Shown in pieces: positions 25,324-33,421 of a DNA stretch of 64,000 bases. The notes beneath the pieces were generated by a model that made no database searches, was not told the origin of the DNA, and saw only the letters and a list, made by a program, of their open reading frames with translations. Made by a program: the position numbers and the translations under genes. Origin of the DNA: Bacteroidota bacterium (lineage in GTDB: Bacteria; Bacteroidota; Bacteroidia; B-17B0; Aurantibacillaceae); NCBI GenBank assembly GCA_947450025.1, contig CANFTW010000007.1, forward strand, positions 1-64,000, read 5' to 3'. How positions within the stretch are numbered: the stretch's first letter is position 1; each line of letters begins with the position of its first letter.

Positions 25324-27522
25324 ATGCAAATTGATGTAGAAGCAGAAAAAAAAGAAATATTAAATCGGTATAAAAATTTAATAAAAGCTTGTAAACGCCG
25401 CTTAGAAAAAGGGGATAAAGAGATTATACGTAAAGCGTTTGAAGTTTCTGTAGAGGCTCATAAAGAAATGCGTCGTAAGTCTGGCGAACCTTATATTTAT
25501 CATCCCATTGCTGTTGCTCAAATTTGTGCCGAAGAAATTGGTTTAGGAACTACTGCCATTGTTTGCGCTTTATTACACGATACGGTTGAAGATACCGATA
25601 TGACCCTAGATGACATCAAAGGCATGTTTGGTGATAAGGTTGCTCAAATTATTGATGGCTTAACCAAAATATCAGGAGTGTTTGATCATACTTCTTCTAT
25701 CCAAGCCGAAAACTTTAGAAAGATGTTGCTAACGCTTTCAGAGGATGTAAGAGTAATTTTAATTAAACTTGCCGATAGATTGCATAATATGCGAACGCTT
25801 GATCACATGAAGCGTGATAAGCAAATGAAAATTGCAGGCGAAACCTTGTATTTGTATGCACCTCTAGCGCATCGTTTAGGATTAAATGCGATCAAATCAG
25901 AGTTAGAAGATTTAGGTTTAAAATATACTAATGAAGATTGGTATAATCAGGTTGTACAAAAGTTAGAAGAAACGGAGCCGGTTCGAAAAAAATTCATTAA
26001 AAATTTCATTGACCCTTTAAATGATATTTTAAAAGAACAAGGCTTTAAATTCAAAATTTTTGGCCGACCAAAATCCATTTACTCTATCTATAATAAGATT
26101 AAAAACAAAGGCGTACCATTTGAAGAAATTTACGATTTGTTTGCCATTCGTATTGTTATTGATACCTCAATGGATAAGGAAAAGGCTGACTGTTGGAAAA
26201 TATATTCCATCATTACCGATTTTTATCATCCTAATCCTGATCGGTTAAGAGACTGGATCTCAACACCAAAAAGTAATGGATATGAAAGTTTACATACCAC
26301 AGTGATGGGCCCTGAGGGTAAATGGGTAGAAGTTCAAATTCGAACAGTGCGCATGGATGATTTAGCGGAGATGGGCTATGCGGCGCATTGGAAATACAAG
26401 GATGCTGCGGCCGAAAAAGAAAGTAATCTTGAAAATTGGTTACGCCGTATTCGTGAAATGCTGGATAATCCTGATCCAAATGCCTTGGAGTTTATTGATG
26501 ATTTTAAATTAAATTTATTTGCCGACGAAATTTTTGTGTTTACTCCAAAAGGTGAAATGAAAAATTTACCCATATCGGCAACGGCTTTAGATTTTGCTTT
26601 TGAAATTCACACAAAGGTTGGAGAGCAATGCATTGGAGCTAAGGTTAATCATAAATTGGTACCCTTGAGCTATCAACTAAAAAGTGGCGACCAAGTTGAG
26701 ATTTTAACCTCCAGCAAGCAGATTCCAAAAGATGATTGGATTAATTATGTGGTAACGGCACGTGCCAAATCTAAAATAAAGAGTGCCTTAAAAGAGGCTC
26801 GTCGTAAGGTTGCCGAAGGAGGAAAAGATATTTTAGAAAAGAAATTCTATAAATGTAAATTAGATTTCACGGTTCAAAATATTAATGAGTTAATGTCCTT
26901 TTTGAAATTACCTTCTAACAGCGAATTATTTTATAGAGCGGCTTTAGGAAATGTGGATGTTAAAGAATTAAAAGAGTTTATTGATTTTAAATTACATCCC
27001 GAAAAATATAAACCAAAGAAAAAAGAAAACAAGATTGAGGAATTGGTTACCAATGTGCGAGGCAGCTCGGATATGTTGGTGATAGGAGATGATATGCAGA
27101 AATTAGATTATGGCTTATCATCCTGTTGCAGTCCTATTCCAGGCGATGATGTGTTTGGTTTTGTAACAATTAATGAGGGAATTAAAATCCATCGTGTTAA
27201 TTGTCCCAATGCAGTTAAATTGTTATCTAATTATGCTTACCGCGTGGTAAAGGCTAAGTGGAATAATGACCACTTAATTTCGTTTTTGGCAGGTATTAAA
27301 ATTAAAGGAACCGATGAATTAGGTTTAGTAAATAATGTGACTAAGGTTATTTCGAGCCAATTAAATATTAACATGCGTTCTATTAATTTTGACACAGAAG
27401 ATGGTATATTTGATGGAACGATTATGGTGTATGTGCATGATGCCAAACATTTAAGCGTGTTGATTGATAATTTAATGAAAGTAAAAGGTGTAACCAGTGT
27501 AATACGTATTGATAATAACTAA
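25324..27522 (+). CDS. rel: Bifunctional (p)ppGpp synthetase/hydrolase (RelA/SpoT homologue)
   Basis: Makes and degrades the stringent response alarmone. The 732-residue protein has all domains in order: HD hydrolase (about 40-200; YHP at 59-61 and HDTVEDT at 85-91), synthetase (about 240-365; GRPKSIYSIYNKIKNKG and STPKSNGYESLHTTV), TGS (about 400-460; IFVFTPKGEMKNLP), zinc-finger/conserved cysteine region (SSCCSPIPGDDVFGFVT) and a C-terminal ACT domain. Both catalytic sites look intact. The stop overlaps the ATG of the Fur-family gene by one base. Confidence 0.97.
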   Translation: MQIDVEAEKKEILNRYKNLIKACKRRLEKGDKEIIRKAFEVSVEAHKEMRRKSGEPYIYHPIAVAQICAEEIGLGTTAIVCALLHDTVEDTDMTLDDIKGMFGDKVAQIIDGLTKISGVFDHTSSIQAENFRKMLLTLSEDVRVILIKLADRLHNMRTLDHMKRDKQMKIAGETLYLYAPLAHRLGLNAIKSELEDLGLKYTNEDWYNQVVQKLEETEPVRKKFIKNFIDPLNDILKEQGFKFKIFGRPKSIYSIYNKIKNKGVPFEEIYDLFAIRIVIDTSMDKEKADCWKIYSIITDFYHPNPDRLRDWISTPKSNGYESLHTTVMGPEGKWVEVQIRTVRMDDLAEMGYAAHWKYKDAAAEKESNLENWLRRIREMLDNPDPNALEFIDDFKLNLFADEIFVFTPKGEMKNLPISATALDFAFEIHTKVGEQCIGAKVNHKLVPLSYQLKSGDQVEILTSSKQIPKDDWINYVVTARAKSKIKSALKEARRKVAEGGKDILEKKFYKCKLDFTVQNINELMSFLKLPSNSELFYRAALGNVDVKELKEFIDFKLHPEKYKPKKKENKIEELVTNVRGSSDMLVIGDDMQKLDYGLSSCCSPIPGDDVFGFVTINEGIKIHRVNCPNAVKLLSNYAYRVVKAKWNNDHLISFLAGIKIKGTDELGLVNNVTKVISSQLNINMRSINFDTEDGIFDGTIMVYVHDAKHLSVLIDNLMKVKGVTSVIRIDNN

Positions 27523-28013
27523 TGGGAGACAAAATGACACAGGAAACAAAGGAAGCTGTTGAGAAAATTTTAACAGATTATCTGGAGAAAAATAAACACC
27601 GTAAAACATCGGAGCGGTTTGCTATTTTAAACGAAATATACTCTCATGAGGGGCATTTTGATATTGAAGGCTTATATGTGATGATGAAGAATAAAAAGTA
27701 CCGTGTGAGTAGAGCAACCTTATATAATAACATTGAGTTATTGTTAGATGCAGGTTTGGTCGTTAAACATCAATTTGGCAAAAATTTAGCTCAGTTCGAA
27801 AAAGCCTATAAATTTAAGCAGCACGATCATTTAATTTGTAGCGATTGCGAAAAAGTGTTTGAGTTTTGTGACCCTCGAATTATGCAAATACAAAAAATGG
27901 CAGAGGATATGTTGAATTTTGATGTGTTTCATCATTCCTTAAATTTCTTTGCAAAATGCCGTGGTTTAAAAGAAAACGGTGTTTGCGAACATAAAAAAAA
28001 TGCCACTAAGTAA
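27522..28013 (+). CDS. Fur-family transcriptional regulator
   Basis: A 163-residue metal-dependent repressor. The winged helix has RKTSERFAILNEIYSHEGHF and recognition helix VSRATLYNNIELLLDAGLV; the dimerisation domain has HDHLICSDCEKVFEF and a second cysteine pair in AKCRGLKENGVCEHKK for structural zinc. Typical Bacteroidota Fur/PerR sequence. The first ATG overlaps the rel stop; a second ATG lies four codons downstream. Which metal or peroxide it senses is not decided by the sequence. Confidence 0.92.
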   Translation: MGDKMTQETKEAVEKILTDYLEKNKHRKTSERFAILNEIYSHEGHFDIEGLYVMMKNKKYRVSRATLYNNIELLLDAGLVVKHQFGKNLAQFEKAYKFKQHDHLICSDCEKVFEFCDPRIMQIQKMAEDMLNFDVFHHSLNFFAKCRGLKENGVCEHKKNATK

Positions 28014-28088
28014 ATGGTTAAATAGGAATCTTAAAAATTGACTTTCTACCATGAATCCTAATCTATAATTAATATCTTAAGTAGTTGG

Positions 28089-28106
28089 CCTGAGCGGAGC
28101 TGAAGG
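28089..28106. repeat. REP-like element
   Basis: CCTGAGCGGAGCTGAAGG resembles the CCTGAGCGNAGTCGAAGG repeat seen across Bacteroidota genomes. It sits in the 174-bp gap before the STAS gene; nothing else was recognised in this gap. Confidence 0.5.
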
Positions 28107-28187
28107 AGTAGTAAAAGAATAAAAATCGTTATTTAAACATAAAAAATAATATTAAATTTAAAATTCAAACGCATAATAAATATCCAT

Positions 28188-28532
28188 ATGGTTCTAGAGT
28201 ATACCTTAACAGAAGAAAATAACATACAAGTTTTAGTATTAAGCGGTGAGTTAATTGATAAGCATCAAGCCAATGATTTAATGACACGTATGGAGGAATT
28301 ATTGGAACAAGGTAAGCCTAAATTAATAATTGATTTATCAGATTTAAAATACATGAATAGTAGTGGCTTAAATGTTTTAATTCAATTACTAACCAAAACC
28401 CGCAACAATGGTGGCGAAAGTGTGATTTATAACCTCAGTAAAAAAGTAAACGATTTATTAGTGATTACTAAATTAAATACCCTGTTTAAAGTGGCTGATA
28501 GTAAAGAGGCTGCGATAAAAATGTTAGGTTAA
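28188..28532 (+). CDS. STAS-domain anti-sigma factor antagonist
   Basis: The 114-residue single-domain protein follows the SpoIIAA/RsbV pattern: VLSGELIDKHQANDL, LIIDLSDLKYMNSSGLNVLI with the phospho-acceptor serine of the SSG motif at 58 or 59, and a C-terminal helix. It should swing between free and phosphorylated forms in a partner-switching circuit. No kinase or phosphatase partner lies next to it. Confidence 0.88.
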   Translation: MVLEYTLTEENNIQVLVLSGELIDKHQANDLMTRMEELLEQGKPKLIIDLSDLKYMNSSGLNVLIQLLTKTRNNGGESVIYNLSKKVNDLLVITKLNTLFKVADSKEAAIKMLG

Positions 28533-28552
28533 TCGTAAAAAGATTAGTTATT

Positions 28553-28588
28553 AAATCCTTCTGTTAGCAATAGCAGAGGGATTTTTTT
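28553..28588 (+). terminator. Rho-independent terminator of the STAS gene
   Basis: An 11-bp stem with one G-T pair (28553-28563 with 28574-28584), a 10-base loop and seven T residues at 28582-28588. The last codons of the convergent phosphatase gene touch the T tract. Confidence 0.85.
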
Positions 28589-29039
28589 ATGCAAAAGCAA
28601 TGTGTTGGCAAACTTTATAAACTAGTTGAAACACTTCTTCAAAACCTTGCTCCCCTCCAAAGTAAGGATCAGGGACTTCTAAATTTTGATGAGGATGTGA
28701 GGCATTTAACAACAAATCAACTTTAGCTTTATGTGCCTCATGACATGCTAAAGCTAAGACATTTGATAAATTACTTTTATCCATCACATAAATTTTATCA
28801 AACTTATCAAAGTCAGATGTCTTAAACTGACGAGCTCTTAAGGGTTTTAAATCAATATGATGTTTAGCGGCATTAGCAATGGTTCTAGCATCTGGTGCTT
28901 CATCTTCATGGTAATTGGATGTTCCTGCTGAATCTACTCTTAGGTTAAGGTTGTTTTCTTTAATCAACTTTAGCATAATACCTTCTGCTAACGGAGAACG
29001 ACAAATGTTACCCAAACAAACCATTAAAATTTTTTGCAT
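28587..29039 (-). CDS. Low-molecular-weight protein tyrosine phosphatase
   Basis: A 150-residue enzyme with the P-loop VCLGNICRSP (7-16) and the general acid region EVPDPYFGG near residue 121. Family members dephosphorylate tyrosine kinases such as Wzc. A Wzc-like kinase is encoded at 52857-55250, but this gene is not in that operon, so the pairing is speculative. It lies in a run of minus-strand genes 8 bp after the YbjN-like gene. Confidence 0.92.
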   Translation of the reverse strand: MQKILMVCLGNICRSPLAEGIMLKLIKENNLNLRVDSAGTSNYHEDEAPDARTIANAAKHHIDLKPLRARQFKTSDFDKFDKIYVMDKSNLSNVLALACHEAHKAKVDLLLNASHPHQNLEVPDPYFGGEQGFEEVFQLVYKVCQHIAFA

Positions 29040-29047
29040 AAGCCGTA

Positions 29048-29443
29048 TTAGTTTTCTTCAGCTGGCACAAAACTACTTTGTTCAGCGTAAAATGCGGTTT
29101 TAGTTAATAAACTAATAATGTTTTCTTTGGTTAAAGCGGCAGCTTCAGTGGTGTATTTCAAAAATACAGCTTCATCCATAATTGCGTAAGCAATGCCACT
29201 TAATCCATAGTTTTTTTGTAATAGGTGTAACAAAAAGGCTTCTTTATTTTCGTCGGGTAATCCGCATAATGGAGATACAACCTGAAACAAAAATTGTTTT
29301 TCTTGTTCCCAAACATCAATCATGATATCAAATTTTCCTTTTTTTAAATTCCATTGTCCTGGCATGTTGCCACGAGTTTCGTCTGGGTTTAATCCTAGTT
29401 CAATAATGGCATCATCTACCAATTTAAAATACGTTTGTAACAT
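29048..29443 (-). CDS. YbjN-like / type III chaperone-fold protein
   Basis: A 131-residue acidic protein. The pattern QWNLKKGKFDIMIDVW, FLFQVVSPLCGLP and LLQKNYGLSGIAYAIMDEAVFLKY fits the YbjN/CesT-like alpha-beta fold. Members are small cytoplasmic proteins of unclear, possibly chaperone-like, role. It starts 5 bp after the class IV aminotransferase gene, indicating an operon. Confidence 0.65.
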   Translation of the reverse strand: MLQTYFKLVDDAIIELGLNPDETRGNMPGQWNLKKGKFDIMIDVWEQEKQFLFQVVSPLCGLPDENKEAFLLHLLQKNYGLSGIAYAIMDEAVFLKYTTEAAALTKENIISLLTKTAFYAEQSSFVPAEEN

Positions 29444-29448
29444 GATTT

Positions 29449-30294
29449 TTAGTGGGCTAATTCGTTTAGTTTTTCAGTAAAAAACACCGCTTTTTGATTG
29501 GTGTAAAATTTGTTTTTAAATTGTCCAACCCATTGAATTCCTTTGGTAGCATTGGTTAAAAAAACTTCGTCTCCATTGGTCAGGGTATGAACGGTTAAGG
29601 GTTGTTCAAAGCTTAAAATTTTATTTTGTGCGGCAATATCTAAAATTTGTTTTCGCATCACCCCATCAATACAACCATCGGCAATAGGAGAGGTGAAGAG
29701 TGTGCCGTTTTTTACAACAAAAATATTTGAGCTGATACTTTCAATAATATTTCCATGATCATTCACCAATAAACAGTCATCTAACTTTAAAGAAGTCTTA
29801 GTAATACCTGCCATCACATAAATTAAAGCACTTCCTGTTTTTAGATTCGAAATTTTATTAATTGATTTTTTTATTTCGGCATACACATCTACCCACAATC
29901 CTTTTTGGTTTAGGGTATACCCTGTTGTTGGAAAAGATTCTGATTCAATTAAAAAAGAAATGTCGTTTGTTTCAGGTGTGTAAAAGCCACCTTCGTTTCT
30001 AAAAACAGTTAGTCGAATACGAGCTTCTCGATCAGTTTTATTTTGCTCTAATAAATGACGCATTAATTGCTCAATATTTACCGAAGTAAATTCTGCAGGA
30101 ACATTCATTCGTAAGGTAGTCATCCCTAATTTTAAACGCTTCACATGATCTGCCAGAAACATGATTTTTCCATTGGTATAACGGATGCTTTCAAATAATG
30201 AGTCGCCATATCTAAACGCTCTATTTGTAAAACTAATAGCGGGCTCGTATAAACCAATTAAATGTCCATTATATATACAATAAGAATCTTGCAT
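29449..30294 (-). CDS. Class IV aminotransferase
   Basis: Fold-type IV PLP enzyme of 281 residues. FRYGDSLFESIRY (28-40) and the PLP lysine in NKISNLKTGSALIYV (about 148-162) are clear, as is NIFVVKNGTLFTSP. The family includes branched-chain aminotransferases, D-amino acid aminotransferases and 4-amino-4-deoxychorismate lyase (PabC); the absence of a typical BCAT substrate loop makes PabC-like lyase plausible. First gene of the three-gene minus-strand run ending with the phosphatase. Confidence 0.85.
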   Translation of the reverse strand: MQDSYCIYNGHLIGLYEPAISFTNRAFRYGDSLFESIRYTNGKIMFLADHVKRLKLGMTTLRMNVPAEFTSVNIEQLMRHLLEQNKTDREARIRLTVFRNEGGFYTPETNDISFLIESESFPTTGYTLNQKGLWVDVYAEIKKSINKISNLKTGSALIYVMAGITKTSLKLDDCLLVNDHGNIIESISSNIFVVKNGTLFTSPIADGCIDGVMRKQILDIAAQNKILSFEQPLTVHTLTNGDEVFLTNATKGIQWVGQFKNKFYTNQKAVFFTEKLNELAH

Positions 30295-30403
30295 TGAGCT
30301 TTAAAAGTATAAAAATATGAAATTTATACTGTTATGTGATGCATTTTGATGAAAATAAAAGCAGAGGTTATTTTATTCTATCTCTCAGAAAATGATAAAA
30401 TCG

Positions 30404-31465
30404 CTAAAGTGAGTCAATCAATTTATTTTTTTGAATCATGCTTAATAAACACTCAACCCATTTTTTAGGTGAATGAGATTGTGCTAAGGTATGAGAATGT
30501 TGACTCATGGATAATAAATCGGCAGCACTTGTATGAATGATATGCTTGAGTGCTTGCTTGATGCTAGAGACATCTTGTGCTATAAATTCAAAGCCGTTTT
30601 TGCCTTCTTGTAAAAATTGTTCTTTAGCGCCAACCTGCTGACTTAATAAAAGAGGAAAGCCCGAAGCAGCCAATTCGTGAACCACCAAGCCCCAAGGTTC
30701 AAATCGGCTAGGTAAAATAAACACGCCAGTTTGTAATGTATATGGCGCCATATCTTTTGGTTGAATGAACCCAAAGTGTTTTATTTTGGGATGATTTATT
30801 GGCTCAATATCGCCAACACCTAAACACCATAATTCCCATTCGTTGGGATATTCTGTTTGAAGTTCTGTAAAGGCTTGCCAAAGTTCTTTGATTCCTTTAA
30901 ACTCATAATATCTACCAACGTATAAGAAGCGTTTAGGGAAATGACTTTGTTTTTGTGCTTTTTGAGATTGGTAAATTGCTTCAAAATAAGGCAAATTGGC
31001 ACTATAAAAACCAGTTTGAATATTGGAGGGTTTAAACCCCAATTTTAAGGCATATTGTTTTTGAATTTGTCCAGGAACCCACGCATGAGAAAATACACGA
31101 AGTAATGTAAATCGACTAAGGATGGTTGCAAGATGTTGTTTTAAAGTTCCTCGCCAATGCGTGTCACAAGTCATAATGGTGGGAATTTTGCCATAATACC
31201 TTTTGGTGATATTTAAGTAATCTTGATCAATCCAGCCACTACAAATCATCACATCGGGCCCAATATCATTGACAAGTTGTTTTAATTGCGTCAAGTTATA
31301 ATCCGTTTTTGTATATAATTTGAGATGAGGGCTTTCTTGAAATTGAAAAGGCGCTTCTTTATTAACAGGCCACCGGATGATGTGAACTTCGCCATGCTGA
31401 CTTAATTCATGGCAACAAGCTAACACATACTCGGCTATTTCTGTATATAAAAAAACAAATTTCAT
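30404..31465 (-). CDS. Glycosyltransferase, GT-B fold
   Basis: A 353-residue GT4-like enzyme: N-terminal MKFVFLYTEIAEYVLACCHE, donor half with FPKRFLYVGRYYEFKGIKEL and ILPSRFEPWGLVVHELAASG, the E-x7-E type donor motif. It stands apart from the polysaccharide loci, between the aminotransferase gene and rpmE2, and its target is unknown. Confidence 0.85.
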   Translation of the reverse strand: MKFVFLYTEIAEYVLACCHELSQHGEVHIIRWPVNKEAPFQFQESPHLKLYTKTDYNLTQLKQLVNDIGPDVMICSGWIDQDYLNITKRYYGKIPTIMTCDTHWRGTLKQHLATILSRFTLLRVFSHAWVPGQIQKQYALKLGFKPSNIQTGFYSANLPYFEAIYQSQKAQKQSHFPKRFLYVGRYYEFKGIKELWQAFTELQTEYPNEWELWCLGVGDIEPINHPKIKHFGFIQPKDMAPYTLQTGVFILPSRFEPWGLVVHELAASGFPLLLSQQVGAKEQFLQEGKNGFEFIAQDVSSIKQALKHIIHTSAADLLSMSQHSHTLAQSHSPKKWVECLLSMIQKNKLIDSL

Positions 31466-31484
31466 GCGATAACGAATGTACTAA

Positions 31485-31520
31485 ATAAAAAAATCCATTC
31501 GCTATGAAGCAAATGGATTT
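31485..31520 (-). terminator. Terminator of rpmE2
   Basis: AAATCCATT (31491-31499) pairs with AATGGATTT (31512-31520); on the minus strand the hairpin is followed by seven U residues. It lies 22 bp after the rpmE2 stop. Confidence 0.8.
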
Positions 31521-31542
31521 CTAAATGTTTAATTTAAAAAAA

Positions 31543-31794
31543 TTAAGCTTTTTTAGAATAACGAGTTTTAAATTTATCAATACGACCCGCTGTATCTACT
31601 AATACTTGTTTACCAGTATAGAAAGGGTGAGAAGTCATTGAAATATCTAATTTAATTAAAGGATACTCGTTTCCATCTTCGTGAACGATTGTATCTTTAG
31701 TATCAGCGCAAGATTTAGTTAAAAAAGTGTAACCATTAGACATGTCTTTAAATACACATAATCTATAGTTTTCTGGGTGAATTTCTGCTTTCAT
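31543..31794 (-). CDS. rpmE2: 50S ribosomal protein L31, type B
   Basis: An 83-residue ribosomal protein with MKAEIHPENYRLCVFKDMSN, the type B TKSCADTKDT segment and DISMTSHPFYTGKQ, ending in a basic tail. The zinc-binding CxxC of type A L31 is absent, which marks the zinc-independent form. It has its own promoter and terminator. Confidence 0.97.
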   Translation of the reverse strand: MKAEIHPENYRLCVFKDMSNGYTFLTKSCADTKDTIVHEDGNEYPLIKLDISMTSHPFYTGKQVLVDTAGRIDKFKTRYSKKA

Positions 31795-31832
31795 TTTATA
31801 TTCAATTAATTTATTTCAAAAAATTTGGAATG

Positions 31833-31861
31833 CAAAGATAGTAAATTTCTTTAAACTCCAA
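31833..31861 (-). promoter_or_regulatory. Promoter of rpmE2
   Basis: Read on the minus strand: TTG (31861-31859), 18 bases, TATCTTTG (31840-31833). This is one of the two best consensus matches in the window and leaves a leader of about 33 bases. Confidence 0.75.
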
Positions 31862-31913
31862 GTATTTTTATCAAAATTATAATAATATTTCCTCATTTTC
31901 GTTATTAAAAGTA

Positions 31914-31921
31914 TAAATTTG
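31914..31921 (+). promoter_or_regulatory. -7 box before the lipoprotein gene
   Basis: TAAATTTG matches TAnnTTTG, but the ATG at 31926 lies only four bases after it. If used, the mRNA would be leaderless or nearly so. No good -33 element is visible. Confidence 0.35.
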
Positions 31922-31925
31922 TTTC

Positions 31926-33392
31926 ATGTTAAGAGTTATCTCTATTATTATCATAACTATCTGTATGTCAGTTAGTTTTATGTCTTGTAAAAAAGACAAG
32001 CTATTAACAGACCCTTCTGCGACCTTAGCGTTTTCGCAAGATTCAATTTTATTTGATACGGTTTTTACGACCATTGGCTCGGCTACTCGCAATATTAGAG
32101 TCATTAATAAGAATAAGCAAAAGATTAATATTTCATCTATAAGATTGGAGCAAGGGCAAGCCTCTAACTTTTTTTTAAATGTAGATGGTATACCTGGTAA
32201 GGAAGTGAATGATGTTGAAATTTTAGCGAATGATAGCATTTATATATTTGTTCAAGTCAATGTTAATCCAACAAATGTTAATAGTCCTTTAATTATTCAA
32301 GATAAAATTTTATTCGACCTTAATGGCAATCAACAAAGCGTTGCTTTAGAAGCCTGGGGTCAGGACGCGTATTATCATTTTCCAACTAGTGCAATTCAAT
32401 ATAAAAATGGATTTTTACCTTATTCTACCATAGCTGCTGGAACTAATACCACTGTTACTTGGGGAGCACTCGATAATAAACCACACGTTATTTATGGTTG
32501 GTTAGTAGTAGATTCTCTTCAGAAATTAGTGATTAATCCTGGCATGAAGGTTTACTTTCATCAAAATGCAGGCTTATGGGTTTATCGTTACGGAACTTTG
32601 CAAGTGAACGGCACTTTAGGGAATGAAGTTGTGTTTCAAGGTGATCGCCGAGAAGCTGATTATGCTGATTTACCGGGGCAATGGGATAGGATATGGATTA
32701 ATGAAGGACATACGGATAATTACATTAATTATGCGATTATTAAAAATAGTTTTATTGGTGTGCAGGCGAGTATCCTAGAAAATGCTAATCAGCCACGAAA
32801 ATTAAAATTAACCAATACCATTATTAAAAACTGCTCAAAGTGGGGATTATATACTCAATATTTTGATGTATGGGGCGCTAATAATGTGATTGCGAATTGC
32901 AAAGAGTATTGCGCAGCATTTACCTTAGGAGGGAATTACACATTTTTACATACCACTTTTGCTAACTATTTTACTCAAGATGGTGGAAGAGGAGGGCAGC
33001 CTTGCGTTCATATTGATAATTATGATGGTTCAGCTGTCATTAAAACAGATAGTATATATTTTGCTAATTGTATCATTGAGGGTAGTCAGTCAAATGAATT
33101 TGAGCAAGATATTCGAGTGTCATCAAACCTATCACAAAAATGCCTGATGAGCCATTGTTTAATTCGCTCATCCACAATTACCAATACCTTAATTACAACT
33201 TCTGCAAATGTTTACAATGGAAACCCGGCTTTTAATGGAACAGCCCTATATGATTTTAGCATTCAATCTAGTTCAACTGCAAAAAACGTAGGTGATTTAA
33301 CAATCCCTTCACTATATCCAATTTGCAATCAAGATATTAAAGGAATAGCCAGACCAACAGGCCCTTTAGTGTCGGCTGGAGCGTATCAATAA
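31926..33392 (+). CDS. Lipoprotein with predicted right-handed beta-helix
   Basis: A 488-residue protein with a type II signal (MLRVISIIIITICMSVSF, then MSCKKD with the lipidated cysteine at 21). Residues 25-155 form a beta-sandwich-like module (SILFDTVFTTIGSATRNIRV); from about 170 the protein turns into repeated short strands (for example QVNGTLGNEVVFQGDRREA, KLKLTNTIIKNCSKWGLYT) of the parallel beta-helix kind. Homologous lipoproteins of unknown function are common in Bacteroidota. No enzyme residues were recognised. Confidence 0.8.
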   Translation: MLRVISIIIITICMSVSFMSCKKDKLLTDPSATLAFSQDSILFDTVFTTIGSATRNIRVINKNKQKINISSIRLEQGQASNFFLNVDGIPGKEVNDVEILANDSIYIFVQVNVNPTNVNSPLIIQDKILFDLNGNQQSVALEAWGQDAYYHFPTSAIQYKNGFLPYSTIAAGTNTTVTWGALDNKPHVIYGWLVVDSLQKLVINPGMKVYFHQNAGLWVYRYGTLQVNGTLGNEVVFQGDRREADYADLPGQWDRIWINEGHTDNYINYAIIKNSFIGVQASILENANQPRKLKLTNTIIKNCSKWGLYTQYFDVWGANNVIANCKEYCAAFTLGGNYTFLHTTFANYFTQDGGRGGQPCVHIDNYDGSAVIKTDSIYFANCIIEGSQSNEFEQDIRVSSNLSQKCLMSHCLIRSSTITNTLITTSANVYNGNPAFNGTALYDFSIQSSSTAKNVGDLTIPSLYPICNQDIKGIARPTGPLVSAGAYQ

Positions 33393-33421
33393 TTTAATAA
33401 ATTCAAAACGAGGTGTTGCGT

